DNA of 64,000 nt from an uncultured Dongia sp. (GCF_936916975.1 NZ_CAKZGO010000003.1:310001-374000); one strand, 5' to 3'; counted from the first letter of the stretch, positions 46,861-55,644 are shown. The notes: generated from the sequence alone by a model not told the origin. Numbers and translations are program-made.

Positions 46861-48072
46861 CTAACGGCCCAGGGCGCGGCGTCCTATGGTGCCTTCCTGG
46901 CCATCACCATGGGTGAGGCGGGTAGTGAGGGTGAGCAACGCCTCGGTGATGCGCTGTTCGAAGGCCTGCTCGGGATTGGTGTCGTTGATGACATTGTCGA
47001 GCACGGGCCGCACATTGATGCGCCAGCCTTCCGGCGCAAAGCCGAAGCGGCGCACGCGTTCATGGCGGCCGAGCATGGTCAGCTGCATGAAGAGGCCGTG
47101 GAAGGCCGGATCGAGATGGCAGCGTTCGAAGAGTTGCTGCGGCCCGCGGCCACCTTCATCGCCCAGCAATGCGCGCACGTTGCTGATCTGGATGCCGGCC
47201 TTGAGGCTCAGCGCCGGCAGCACGAAGGCGAAATTGCCGAGGCAGAAGGCGCGCAGGATCAAGGTCGAGCTCAAAAGGCCGTTCTGATGCAAAGCATCAA
47301 TGAGCGCGCGCATTTCTTCCGCACGCTGGCCCGGGGCGAAGCTGGTGAGCAGGATATTTTCGCGGCCATGTTCGATGAGGGCCGAGACCCGCGCCGGTTC
47401 CAGGCTGTATTTGTCGATCAGGCGTTCGAGGATGCGCCCGGTGACGACGGTGGTCATGCGTTCGGCGACGGCGACGGGGAGTGCCCGGCGCTGGGCCACG
47501 GCATCGGTCACATTGGCGTTGTCGGCGAAGCGGTCGAGCATGCGGTGATAGGCTTGCGTCGGGATGGCGGCGTTCTCGTTTGCCGCCACGCGCAACACCA
47601 CGGTCTCGTCATCGGTCTTGATGAGCGCCGTCGAGACAGCGGCCGACAATTGCGAGCGCGTCGCCACGATGCGGGCATGTTCGATCGAACGGTGTTCGAT
47701 CACCGCCACCAGATCTTCATCGGTGAGCGAGAGGCATTCGGAGAGGATCGGCCGCGCCACATCCATCACGTCCTCAGCGAGGCGCCGTGCGATGCCGCGG
47801 TCCAGGCCTGGGGCCGATTTCAGGGTTTCAGCGAGACGGCGGCGGAACTCAAGCTCGGCCTCCGGCAGCACCGCATTGATGATGGCATGGGCGATTTCGC
47901 GCTCTTCCAGGGTCATCTCGCCGGTCTGATAGACGTTTGCCACGGCCAACATGGTCGCTGCACGCCTGGCCGGGGTCGGGTCTGCGCTCAAGCGGGTTAC
48001 ATCTGCTTGGGTCAACCTTGCCACACTTTCGTCCCTTCTGTTTCCCCCACCGGTACCCGGCAGGAGCCTCAC
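46861..48072 (-). CDS. DUF2336 domain protein
   Basis: Helical cytoplasmic protein of 403 aa that I recognise as DUF2336, a family found mostly in alphaproteobacteria. It is made of HEAT-like helical pairs (VVLRVAANENAAIPTQAYHR, LSLTDEDLVAVIEHRS). Some members are linked to motility and cell-cycle signalling but no biochemical role is established. The opposite strand carries a long open frame (46528-48198) that I treat as an artefact of high GC codon use. It stands alone between the PBP and tRNA-Leu genes. Confidence 0.82.
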   Translation of the reverse strand: MRLLPGTGGGNRRDESVARLTQADVTRLSADPTPARRAATMLAVANVYQTGEMTLEEREIAHAIINAVLPEAELEFRRRLAETLKSAPGLDRGIARRLAEDVMDVARPILSECLSLTDEDLVAVIEHRSIEHARIVATRSQLSAAVSTALIKTDDETVVLRVAANENAAIPTQAYHRMLDRFADNANVTDAVAQRRALPVAVAERMTTVVTGRILERLIDKYSLEPARVSALIEHGRENILLTSFAPGQRAEEMRALIDALHQNGLLSSTLILRAFCLGNFAFVLPALSLKAGIQISNVRALLGDEGGRGPQQLFERCHLDPAFHGLFMQLTMLGRHERVRRFGFAPEGWRINVRPVLDNVINDTNPEQAFEQRITEALLTLTTRLTHGDGQEGTIGRRALGR

Positions 48073-48535
48073 GCTTTCCCGAGATCGGTGCCCGGGGGTA
48101 GATATCGCATCTGCACAAATTTTCCCGGTGTGCCCGGAAATGGTGACAAGTGCCGGTCCCTAAAACATCCCAGGCCCGACTCACCTCACCCGCCTTAACA
48201 ATAGTTTTTGCCTAGCAGCGACGTCCAGCTTTGATCGTCTAGGAACCCGCGATATCACGGATAAATCACGATAATTCAGCAATATAGTGTGAGTTCTTAT
48301 TGTCTCAAATACGCCCTAGTCTTTAGTTAATTTTGCGTAAATGCGCTGTGGCAAAACTGGGACCGAACTGCATCATTTGCGGAACCCCGCTGGAAGAAGC
48401 ACGTTCCATGCCCGGTTTCCCTTTGCCGCTGCGAAATCGACCACGCCGGGGCGGGCGATGCTTGCCAAGTGCCAGCCTTTGGCTAATATGCCGCCGCGCC
48501 GCCCAGCTCATGTTTGAGGGCCGCGCAACACAGAT
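48073..48535. other. 463-nt intergenic region, no supported gene
   Basis: Contains the presumed promoter of the DUF2336 gene (an AT-rich part at 48190-48330) and the leader of tRNA-Leu. A short frame at 48333-48557 (with a CIICG pair) runs into the tRNA and has no ribosome site, so I do not call it a gene. Nothing else is recognised. Confidence 0.5.
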
Positions 48536-48620
48536 GCCTCTGTGGCGAAATTGGTAGACGCGCCTGACTCAAAATCAGGTTCCGAGAGGAGTGCTGGTTC
48601 GAGTCCGGCCAGGGGCACCA
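48536..48620 (+). tRNA. tRNA-Leu(CAA)
   Basis: 85-nt tRNA with encoded CCA. The acceptor stem GCCTCTG pairs with CAGGGGC (one G-U). The anticodon arm is CCTGA-CTCAAAA-TCAGG, giving anticodon CAA, which reads UUG. A long variable arm (TTCCGAGAGGAGT) and the T arm GGTTCGAGTCC mark a class II leucine tRNA. Confidence 0.96.
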
Positions 48621-48734
48621 TCTTTTCTTTCCGAGCATCATCCTGCCGTGCCGGGGCCAATCGCGGGTCAATCCGGTTGCGCGGGCGCAAGCGCTTGCGC
48701 AATCTGCAGCCCATCAGGTGCAGAGGAGCGTTTC

Positions 48735-49886
48735 ATGCAGGATCGGGCGTGGCGGGCGGAGAGTCTCGCGGCACAGGCGTTGGGCTGGGTCGACGATAAA
48801 ACACGGGCGATCACGCCGCCCATTCATATGTCGAGCACGTTTCTGCGGGCGCCCGATTATGGCAATGAACGCGCTTATATCCGCGACCAGAACCCGGCCT
48901 TCGAGCAGACGGAAGCCTTGCTGGCAAAGCTGGAAAACGGTGCCGCGGCGGCGCTGTTCGCATCCGGCATGGCGGCGGCCACGTCGGTCTTCATGGCGTT
49001 GAAGCCCGGCGATCACGTCATCGCCCCACAGATGATGTACTGGTCCTTGCGCAAATGGCTGACCGGCTATGCCAGCGAATGGGGCCTCAAGGTGACATTG
49101 GTCGACATGACCGATCTTGCCGCTCTCGCCGCGGCGATCGAGCCTGGCCGCACCAAACTCATCTGGATCGAGACGCCGGGAAATCCGCTGTGGTCGGTGA
49201 CCGATATCGCGGCCTGCGCCAAGCTCGCACACCAGGCCGGCGCGCGCCTCGCCGTCGATTCCACCGTGGCAACGCCGGTCTTCACGCGGCCGCTCGATCT
49301 CGGCGCGGATATCGTGATGCATTCCGCCACCAAATACCTCAACGGCCATTCCGACATCTGTGCGGGCGCGTTGGTGACGCGTGTCGCCGATGCCGCCTGG
49401 GAGCGTATCGTCGAGGTCCGCTATACGCTGGGCGCCATCATCGGCTCGGTCGAAGCCTGGCTGCTGCTGCGCGGCATGCGGTCGCTGTTCCCGCGCGTGC
49501 GGCAGCAGGCTTCGAGCGCCGCCGAACTTGCACAGCGCCTTGCAGCACACCCAGCCATCTCGCATGTGCTGTATCCGGGCCTTGCCGATTTTCCCGGCCA
49601 TGACATCGCGAAGCGCCAGATGCAAGGCGGCTTCGGCGGCATGCTGTCGGTACGGGTCAAGGCCGGCAAAGACGCAGCACTCGCCACGGCGGCGCGGGTC
49701 GGCCTGTGGCAGCGCGCCACGTCCTTGGGCGGGACCGAGAGCCTCATCGAACACCGCGCCAGCATCGAGGGGCCGGAGAGTCCGGTGCCCGGCGATATGC
49801 TGCGCCTGTCGGTGGGCTTGGAAGATGCCGGCGATCTTTACGACGATCTCGACCGCGCGCTCCGCGGTGGCAATGCGCCGACCTAA
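48735..49886 (+). CDS. Cys/Met-metabolism PLP-dependent enzyme (cystathionine gamma-synthase/lyase family)
   Basis: Cytoplasmic PLP enzyme of 383 aa in the trans-sulfuration family. The PLP-binding Lys is in HSATKYLNGHSD near residue 200, with the preceding phosphate/ring contacts 'WIETPGNPLWSVTDI' and 'AVDSTVATPVF'. Family members include cystathionine beta- and gamma-lyase, cystathionine gamma-synthase and O-acylhomoserine sulfhydrylase; the exact reaction cannot be fixed from sequence. GAGGAG precedes the ATG at 48735; a longer frame overlaps the tRNA and is rejected. Confidence 0.92.
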   Translation: MQDRAWRAESLAAQALGWVDDKTRAITPPIHMSSTFLRAPDYGNERAYIRDQNPAFEQTEALLAKLENGAAAALFASGMAAATSVFMALKPGDHVIAPQMMYWSLRKWLTGYASEWGLKVTLVDMTDLAALAAAIEPGRTKLIWIETPGNPLWSVTDIAACAKLAHQAGARLAVDSTVATPVFTRPLDLGADIVMHSATKYLNGHSDICAGALVTRVADAAWERIVEVRYTLGAIIGSVEAWLLLRGMRSLFPRVRQQASSAAELAQRLAAHPAISHVLYPGLADFPGHDIAKRQMQGGFGGMLSVRVKAGKDAALATAARVGLWQRATSLGGTESLIEHRASIEGPESPVPGDMLRLSVGLEDAGDLYDDLDRALRGGNAPT

Positions 49887-51235
49887 GCCGCCGGGAGATC
49901 GAGATCGACGCGGAGGCCGCCCAGACTGCTTTCGCTGAGCGCCAAGCGGCCGCGATAGAGCTTCACGATCTCGCGCACAATGTCGAGGCCGAGCCCCGAG
50001 CCCGGTACGCGTTCGTCGAGCCGCTGGCCGCGGGCCATCGCAGCGACCCGCGCGGCGGGAGCGATGCCGGGACCATCATCCTCGATGGCGACGGAGAGGC
50101 GTTCGCCCTGGCGTGCCGCCGTGATGGAGACGCAGGAATGCGCCCATTTGCAGGCGTTGTCGCCGAGATTGCCGAGGATCTCCACAAGATCACCGCGATC
50201 GCCGGCGAAGGCTGCGTCCGGCGCAATGTTAAGCCGCAGGGAGAGATTGCGGTCACGATAGATTCTGCCCAGCGAGAAGGTGAGATCGTCGGCCACCTCA
50301 GCGAGATCGACACGGGCATGGCCGGTCGCGGTGGGCCCAGCGGCGCGGATGCGCTTCAGGATGCGCTCGACCTGTTCGGTGATCGATTGAACCTGAGTGC
50401 CGAGAATCTGGCGCCTGCCATCATCGAGGCCGGCGATCTCGGTCGAGAGAACTGAGAGTGGGTTCTTGAGGGCATGAGCGAGGTTGCCGGCCTCGTCGCG
50501 GGCGCGTTCGATGAGATGCCGGTTGTGGTCGATGAGGGCGTTGACCTCCTCCACCACCGGCTCGATCTCACCCGGAAAGGTCGTGCTGAGGCGGTCGGCC
50601 CGGCCATTGCGGATGGCGGCGATCTCGCGTCGCAGCGTTGCGAGCGGGCGCAGGCCGAAACCAACCTGAAGGTAGATCGCGATCATGAAGGCGATGCCAA
50701 GCGTCGCGAAAATGACCACGATATGTGTGGCGAACTGGGTGACGTCGGCTTCGATCTCATCGCAAGGAGCGGCGACCAGCACCGTGACCGGCTGGCTGCC
50801 GCCCGGCAGGGTGACGTCCCGCCGGAAGACCCGCAGCTCGCGTCCGCCCGGGCCATCCAATTCGACGATGCCGTTGCTGGTCGACAGCAGCGCGAGCGCA
50901 CCCGCCTCCATCGGCCCCGCCGACACCGATTGGCGCACGACGTGATCGCCGAGTGCCGCCTGCCAGTACCAGCCACTCAAGGGCCGGGTGAAGCGCGGGT
51001 CGGCCGGGATATAGGCCAGCACGAGTTTGCCAGCGTCGTCGATGCTCGCCGCCGCCAGCAGTTCATGCTGATAGGCGGAGAGCTCGGCATCCAGCTGGCG
51101 TTCGAGATGGGTGCGGAAGGCCCAAAGCAGCAGCACGCCGGCCAGTGCCAGGACCGGCAACGCCCAGATCGCCGCTGCCGCCATCAGGCGCAGCTTCAGG
51201 GAATGGGGAAAAAGTGTGCCGATGACGCGGTTCAT
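49883..51235 (-). CDS. Sensor histidine kinase (PhoQ-like)
   Basis: Inner-membrane kinase of 450 aa with two membrane helices (near 15-35 and 170-190) around a periplasmic sensor domain of about 135 residues. A HAMP-like linker follows. The DHp His is in 'NLAHALKNPLSVLS' near residue 250. The HATPase_c domain has 'GNLGDNACKWAHS', 'DDGPGIAP' and 'GSGLGLDIV'. The HALKNP box is the PhoQ-type variant. It is encoded 4 nt overlapping with its response regulator. Neighbouring secreted acidic proteins are plausible targets. Confidence 0.93.
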   Translation of the reverse strand: MNRVIGTLFPHSLKLRLMAAAAIWALPVLALAGVLLLWAFRTHLERQLDAELSAYQHELLAAASIDDAGKLVLAYIPADPRFTRPLSGWYWQAALGDHVVRQSVSAGPMEAGALALLSTSNGIVELDGPGGRELRVFRRDVTLPGGSQPVTVLVAAPCDEIEADVTQFATHIVVIFATLGIAFMIAIYLQVGFGLRPLATLRREIAAIRNGRADRLSTTFPGEIEPVVEEVNALIDHNRHLIERARDEAGNLAHALKNPLSVLSTEIAGLDDGRRQILGTQVQSITEQVERILKRIRAAGPTATGHARVDLAEVADDLTFSLGRIYRDRNLSLRLNIAPDAAFAGDRGDLVEILGNLGDNACKWAHSCVSITAARQGERLSVAIEDDGPGIAPAARVAAMARGQRLDERVPGSGLGLDIVREIVKLYRGRLALSESSLGGLRVDLDLPAA

Positions 51236-51888
51236 AATGCCAGCACATAGCCTTGGCCGCGCCGGGTCTCGATCGCATCGGTGCCCAGTTTCTTGCGCAG
51301 GCGGTTGATAAGAACCTCCACGACATTGCTGTCGCGGTCGAAATTCTGGTCGTAGATATGTTCGGTGATCTCGGTTTTGGAGATGACGGCACCCCGTCGC
51401 ATCATCAGATAAGCGGCAAGGCGATATTCGAGCGGCGTCATGATGATGGGATTGCCGTCACGGAACACCATGTTCTGGGTCGTGTCGAGGGTCAGCGGAC
51501 CGACATTGAGGACGGCGCTGGCGATGCCGTGGGCGCGGCGGATGAGTGCTTCGATCCGCGCAATCACCTCCTCCATCTGGAAGGGCTTGGCGACGTAGTC
51601 ATCGGCACCAGCGCGCAGGCCCTTCACCTTTTCGGTCCAGGAATCGCGCGCGGTCAGGATCAGCACCGGGACGGTGATGCCCTCCTTGCGCCAGCGTTCC
51701 AGGATCGAGATGCCGTCGATCTGCGGCAGGCCGAGATCGAGGATGACGGCGTCATAACTTTCGGTGGCGCCGAGATGGTGGCCGTCCTCACCGTCACTGG
51801 CGGTGTCTACGGCATAGCCGGCAGAAGCCAGCGCCGTCGCCAGCAAGCGCTGGATATCCGCATCATCCTCGACGATCAGGACGCGCAT
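51232..51888 (-). CDS. OmpR/PhoP-family response regulator
   Basis: DNA-binding response regulator of 218 aa. The receiver domain (1-115) has the acidic pair EDD near 7-9, the phospho-acceptor Asp in DAVILDLGLPQID near 51 and Lys in VAKPFQMEEV near 101. The C-terminal winged helix (about 125-215) is OmpR-type, with 'TPLEYRLAAYLMMRRGAVIS'. The ATG at 51888 is preferred; the frame opens at a GTG four codons earlier. It lies between the secreted-protein gene (51901, 12 nt upstream) and its kinase, so all three appear co-transcribed. Confidence 0.94.
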   Translation of the reverse strand: MRVLIVEDDADIQRLLATALASAGYAVDTASDGEDGHHLGATESYDAVILDLGLPQIDGISILERWRKEGITVPVLILTARDSWTEKVKGLRAGADDYVAKPFQMEEVIARIEALIRRAHGIASAVLNVGPLTLDTTQNMVFRDGNPIIMTPLEYRLAAYLMMRRGAVISKTEITEHIYDQNFDRDSNVVEVLINRLRKKLGTDAIETRRGQGYVLAL

Positions 51889-51900
51889 GTCGGAACCCAC

Positions 51901-52653
51901 CTAGTCATCACTGCCACCTTCGCCGCCTTCACCGCCACCGCCGGAACCGCCACCGCCCGACCCGCCGCCACCGGACCCACCGCCTTCGCCGCCCTCACTG
52001 CCGCCGGAATCGCCGCCACCAGAGTCGCCACCAGAGTCACCATCCGAGCCACTGCCGCTGGAATCACCACCGCTGCCGGATTCGCCACTGCCGGAATTGT
52101 CCCCGCCTGAATCGTCGCTGCCGGGTTCGCCGGTTCCGCTCTCGTCACTGCCGGGTTGGGCGCCACCCTCGTCGCCGCCGCTCAGACGGTCCATAAGACG
52201 CGCGATATCCGGATCCGAAGGCGAGCCGTCGACGCGCCGCAGGTCGAGATCGACCAGGTCGAAATCGAGGAACGCCACACTGCCACTGGGGGTCAGGATC
52301 TTTACCTCATAGACCCAGGTGCAGGTGCCGCCGATGGCCCGCGCGGTGATATCGACCGAGAGCGGCTCGGCGCTGACAGTACTGGCAAGCTCGCCATAGA
52401 GGGCCGAGGTGCCGGCCGCACCCGCAGGGCTGGCACCCGCCGCACAATCGCCTGCGCGCGCCAGACGGGTCCCCACGGGCTGTACGATCCCGGCAACGCA
52501 AAGCAGCGCCGCCAGGGCCAGGCGTGGCCGCGGTGAGAGGAAGATCGGCCGGGTGACGGCATAAGGCGCCAAGTCGAAAGCTTTCGAACAATTGCGGGCG
52601 ACGGCTGAGATCGGTTCGCGACGGCGCCACCAGTGTAGCAGGCACTTTTGCAC
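51901..52653 (-). CDS. Secreted protein with PepSY-like domain and Gly/Ser/Asp-rich tail
   Basis: Predicted exported protein of 250 aa. A hydrophobic stretch near residues 45-70 (ALAALLCVAGIVQPVG, ending LARAG) is a likely signal peptide after an unusually long basic leader; a later start is possible. Residues about 88-145 (YEVKILTPSGSVAFLDFDLV, then DLDLRRVDG) resemble a PepSY-type beta domain. The last 95 residues are almost only Gly, Ser, Asp and Glu, a disordered acidic tail that could bind divalent cations. It is the first gene of the response regulator-kinase operon, as seen in other TCS-PepSY pairs. Divergent from a second protein with a similar tail. Confidence 0.7.
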   Translation of the reverse strand: MQKCLLHWWRRREPISAVARNCSKAFDLAPYAVTRPIFLSPRPRLALAALLCVAGIVQPVGTRLARAGDCAAGASPAGAAGTSALYGELASTVSAEPLSVDITARAIGGTCTWVYEVKILTPSGSVAFLDFDLVDLDLRRVDGSPSDPDIARLMDRLSGGDEGGAQPGSDESGTGEPGSDDSGGDNSGSGESGSGGDSSGSGSDGDSGGDSGGGDSGGSEGGEGGGSGGGGSGGGGSGGGGEGGEGGSDD

Positions 52654-52760
52654 CTTAAGCCAACCTTAAATGGCGGCTCAGGCTCCTATCAGCTAGCTGC
52701 GCCTAACTTCGGCTGGTCAGCGCGGCATTCGATGTCGCCAGCAACATGGAGGATAGGATT

Positions 52761-53252
52761 ATGACGCAGAAATCGACAGTAGACAGCATTGGCCAAAGTT
52801 TGGGTGCTGCTAAGCGCCTGCTGCTGGGCGGCACGGCGACCCTGGCCCTGGTGGCCGCGATCAGTGCCGCACCGGTCAACTTTGAACGCGCCCTGTCCGG
52901 CGATTTTGTCGGTGCCGGCGCCCATGCCGATGGTGGCGAGGGTGGCGGTGAAGGCGGCAGCGGCAGCGATCACGATAGCGATCATGACGGGGAAGGCGGC
53001 AGTGACAGCAGTGGCCGGGGCAGCGACGGCGACGGCAGCGACGACCATGGTGAAAGCGGTGACCACGGCGAGAGTGGCGATGACTCTGGTGAGTCCGGGG
53101 AATCAGGCGACGATTCCACGGCATCAGGCGATGACGACGGCACGCCGGACCAGGGCAGTGGCGATGCGCCGGGCACGGCTGGGGCGCCAGCCTTGCCACC
53201 GATTGCCGGCGATGACGACGGCACGCCGGACCAGGGCAGCGGCGACAACTGA
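52761..53252 (+). CDS. Secreted Gly/Ser/Asp-rich disordered protein
   Basis: Predicted exported protein of 163 aa. A signal-like segment (RLLLGGTATLALVAAISAAP) near residues 18-37 is followed by about 110 residues of Gly, Ser, Asp, Glu and His. The motif GDDDGTPDQGSGD appears twice near the C-terminus, and GESGDD-type units recur in the middle. The composition suggests a disordered, cation-binding or structural extracellular protein. GGAGG precedes the ATG at 52761. It is divergent from the similar-tailed PepSY protein and is followed by a strong terminator. Confidence 0.72.
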   Translation: MTQKSTVDSIGQSLGAAKRLLLGGTATLALVAAISAAPVNFERALSGDFVGAGAHADGGEGGGEGGSGSDHDSDHDGEGGSDSSGRGSDGDGSDDHGESGDHGESGDDSGESGESGDDSTASGDDDGTPDQGSGDAPGTAGAPALPPIAGDDDGTPDQGSGDN

Positions 53253-53277
53253 GCACAGCCGCTTCCTATCAAGATTT

Positions 53278-53311
53278 AGGCCCGATCGCAGGATCGGGCC
53301 TTTTTCTTTTT
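53278..53311 (+). terminator. Strong intrinsic terminator
   Basis: AGGCCCGATC (53278-53287) pairs perfectly with GATCGGGCCT (53292-53301) over a GCAG loop, and is followed by TTTTCTTTTT. It ends the transcript of the Gly/Ser/Asp-rich protein gene and may also serve the convergent DapA-family gene. Confidence 0.9.
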
Positions 53312-53333
53312 GCGCGGCGCCGTTCCCGAGGAT

Positions 53334-54248
53334 TCAGGCGGCCTTTTTCAGCTGTGGCCGATTGGCGAGTGCCGCTTCATAGAGCCCGATCACGCGCTTA
53401 CGCTCTTCGCCTTCGAGCATCATGCGCGGCGCACGCACCGTCTCGGTGCCGAGGCCGACGATCTGCTGGCCCAGTTTGATGTGCTGCACCAGCTTGATTT
53501 CGGTATCGAGGTGGAGGAGCGGCGTGAACCAGCGATAGATGGCGCGGGCTTCTTCATAGCGGCTGGCCTTGCACAATTGCCATAGCGCCATGGCTTCGTC
53601 CGGGAAAACATCGGAGAGGCCCGAGACCCAGCCATCGATGCCGAGCACCGCACTTTCCAGCACCAGATCGTCGACGCCGGCGAAGATCTTGAAACGCGTG
53701 CCGGTTTCGTTGTGAAGGTCGGTGATGCGGCGCACGTCGTCGGAGGATTCCTTGATGGCGACGATGTTCTTCACATCGCCATAAGCCTTCAGGGCTTCCG
53801 GGCGGATGTCGACGCCGTAGACCAGCGGGTTGTTATAGATCATGACCGGCAGGCCGCTCGCCCCGGCCACCTTGGCAAAATGGTTAAGCGTCTCGCGCGG
53901 GTCCGATTTGTAGACCATGCCGGGGAGGACCATGAGGCCGTCGATGCCGATCTTCTCCGCATCGCGGGCGAACTGCATGCCGCTTGCCGTGGTGAACTCA
54001 GAGACGCCGGAGATCACCGGCACCTTGCCGCCAGCCACTTCCTTGGCGGCCGCGAGCACCGCCCGCTTTTCGTCGGCGGTCAGCGAACAGTTCTCGCCGC
54101 AGGTGCCCAGCATGATCAAGCCGTTCACGCCGGCCTTCAGCAGGGCCGCAATTTCTTTCTGGGTCGCGGGGAGGTCGAGGACCTCATCCACCTTGAATTG
54201 GGTCGTTACCGCCGGAAACACGCCGGCCCAGGTCACCGCAGCGCTCAT
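53334..54248 (-). CDS. DapA-family (DHDPS/N-acetylneuraminate lyase-like) aldolase
   Basis: Cytoplasmic Schiff-base aldolase of 304 aa. The active-site Lys is in NIVAIKESSDD near residue 165, with the conserved Tyr in VMIYNNPLVYG near 137 and 'GTCGENCSLTADE' replacing the usual GTTGE motif near 45. This Cys/Asn variant and the single-copy context with its own GntR regulator point to a catabolic member rather than biosynthetic DapA. The ATG at 54248 has GGGAG upstream; a longer frame lacks one. Divergent from the FCD regulator with a shared palindromic operator. Confidence 0.9.
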   Translation of the reverse strand: MSAAVTWAGVFPAVTTQFKVDEVLDLPATQKEIAALLKAGVNGLIMLGTCGENCSLTADEKRAVLAAAKEVAGGKVPVISGVSEFTTASGMQFARDAEKIGIDGLMVLPGMVYKSDPRETLNHFAKVAGASGLPVMIYNNPLVYGVDIRPEALKAYGDVKNIVAIKESSDDVRRITDLHNETGTRFKIFAGVDDLVLESAVLGIDGWVSGLSDVFPDEAMALWQLCKASRYEEARAIYRWFTPLLHLDTEIKLVQHIKLGQQIVGLGTETVRAPRMMLEGEERKRVIGLYEAALANRPQLKKAA

Positions 54249-54295
54249 GTCGATCTCCCAGTAAGATAAAGAGAATGGTTGAATTGCTAATTTGA

Positions 54296-54311
54296 ATATT
54301 GTATACAATAT
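54296..54311. promoter_or_regulatory. Operator palindrome between the DapA-family and GntR genes
   Basis: ATATTGTATACAATAT is a perfect 16-bp palindrome in the 85-nt divergent spacer. TTGTATACAA-type sites are typical of FCD-subfamily GntR regulators, so the adjacent regulator very likely binds here and controls both genes. Confidence 0.75.
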
Positions 54312-54333
54312 GCGAATGAGTCAAGGATGAAAA

Positions 54334-54999
54334 ATGGCTGACGACGCCCTTATTTCGAAGCGGACCATGGCGGATGAAGTGGCCGACGTGCTGCGGGGGC
54401 GCATCCTGTCCGGGCGGTTGACGGCCGGCGAGCCCATTCGCCAGGAGCATGTCGCCAAGGAGTTGGGTGTCAGCCGCATCCCACTGCGCGAGGCGCTCTC
54501 GCAGCTGGCCGCCGAGGGCTTCGTGACGCTGACCGCCCATAAGGGTGCGGTGGTGGCGCCGCTGTCGCTGGCAGAGGTCGAGGAACTGTTCGAGCTGCGC
54601 CTCATGCTGGAAGACGGGCTGCTCGCCCGCGCCATCCCGCATATGGGCAAGGGCGATTTTGCGGCACTCGATGCGCTCATCGACGAAAGCCGGGCGCCTG
54701 ACGGTCTGCAGCGCTGGGGTGCGCTCAACTGGCGGTTCCACGAGGTGATGTATCTGCCGGCAGACCGGCCGGTCACCTTGAAGCTGCTGAAGCGGGTCCA
54801 TGACAATATCGACCGCTATCTGCGCCTCGAGATCGCCATGTCGGTGGAGGGCCGCAACCGCGGCTACCGGGAGCACCAGGAACTGGTCGATCTCGCCCGT
54901 GCCCGCGATATCGACGGCGCCCGCGCGCTGCTTAGGCGGCACATCAAGGCGACGGCGGACAATCTGCGCACGACGTTACAGGCGCGCAGCGATCAATAG
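54334..54999 (+). CDS. GntR-family (FCD) transcriptional regulator
   Basis: DNA-binding regulator of 221 aa. Winged helix-turn-helix at about residues 10-72 ('AGEPIRQEHVAKELGVSRIP') with the FCD ligand-binding domain at about 80-205; the metal-ligand Asp/His residues of the family appear in LIDESRAP and NWRFHEVMYL. AAGGA precedes the ATG. Divergent from the DapA-family gene, with the operator palindrome at 54296-54311. The likely inducer is the substrate or product of that lyase. Its 3' end overlaps the convergent TetR gene by 24 nt. Confidence 0.92.
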   Translation: MADDALISKRTMADEVADVLRGRILSGRLTAGEPIRQEHVAKELGVSRIPLREALSQLAAEGFVTLTAHKGAVVAPLSLAEVEELFELRLMLEDGLLARAIPHMGKGDFAALDALIDESRAPDGLQRWGALNWRFHEVMYLPADRPVTLKLLKRVHDNIDRYLRLEIAMSVEGRNRGYREHQELVDLARARDIDGARALLRRHIKATADNLRTTLQARSDQ

Positions 55000-55644
55000 G
55001 CTTTCCGGCCGGTGGAATGCGGGCTGCCGGTTTTCCGGCACGCAATAGAGCAGCCGCGCATAGCTTTGCAGCAGCAATATCTGCTGTGCCAGCACCAGTG
55101 GCTCCTTCAGCACCTTCGCCACGACGATACCGCCTTCGACGATGGTGGAGACCATGTCGGCCAAGGCATTGACGTCGACTGTTTCGCGCGGTGCATGGAC
55201 CCTGTTGATCTCGGCAAAGATCTCCGTGAAGCGCTGGCGCCAGGCCAGCACCGCTTGCCGGTTGAGATCACGCGTTGCCTGATCGAACAGGCGCTCGTTA
55301 TAGCAATAGGTGGCGACCAGGCAGCCGGGATGGCCGCCGGGCAGGTCGCGCATCATATCGGCCAGGAGCTGGAGGCCGATCAGGAAAGCATCGAGCGGAT
55401 CGTCGCTCATATCGCGGGCGCGGGCGAAGATGTCGTCCAGAATGGCGTCGTCCTGGGCGAGGTGCCGCTGCAGCAAACCGTGCGCCAGCGCGTTCTTGTC
55501 CCGAAAATGGTAGAAGAAGCCGCTCTTGGTGATGCCGGCCGCGGCGATCAACTCCTCGATCGAGGTGGCGCCGAAACCCTTCTGCAGCACCGCCGTCTCG
55601 GCAATGTCCATGATGCGCGCGCGTGTCGTGGCACCCTTTCCCAT
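54976..55644 (-). CDS. TetR-family transcriptional regulator
   Basis: DNA-binding regulator of 222 aa. The helix-turn-helix spans about residues 10-55 ('GATSIEELIAAAGITKSGFF' then YHFRDKNAL). The C-terminal ligand domain has the 'GGHPGCLVATYCYNERLFD' segment seen in NemR/AcrR-like proteins. The ATG at 55644 has AAGGAG upstream; the frame opens much earlier at 55809. It is divergent from the homocysteine methyltransferase gene, which starts 241 nt away, so that gene is a candidate target. Confidence 0.88.
   Translation of the reverse strand: MGKGATTRARIMDIAETAVLQKGFGATSIEELIAAAGITKSGFFYHFRDKNALAHGLLQRHLAQDDAILDDIFARARDMSDDPLDAFLIGLQLLADMMRDLPGGHPGCLVATYCYNERLFDQATRDLNRQAVLAWRQRFTEIFAEINRVHAPRETVDVNALADMVSTIVEGGIVVAKVLKEPLVLAQQILLLQSYARLLYCVPENRQPAFHRPESLLIAARL

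Noticed and set aside
46528-48198. 556-codon plus-strand frame opposite the DUF2336 gene
   Set aside because: The minus strand gives a recognisable helical DUF2336 protein; the plus frame has no domain and begins within the PBP region.
48333-48557. Short frame with a CIICG motif before tRNA-Leu
   Set aside because: It runs into the tRNA gene and lacks a ribosome binding site; the CxxC is likely chance.
51901-52300. Collagen-like or silk-like repeat protein from the Gly-rich tail
   Set aside because: There is no Gly-X-Y periodicity; the tail is a mixture of Gly, Ser, Asp and Glu without a regular register.
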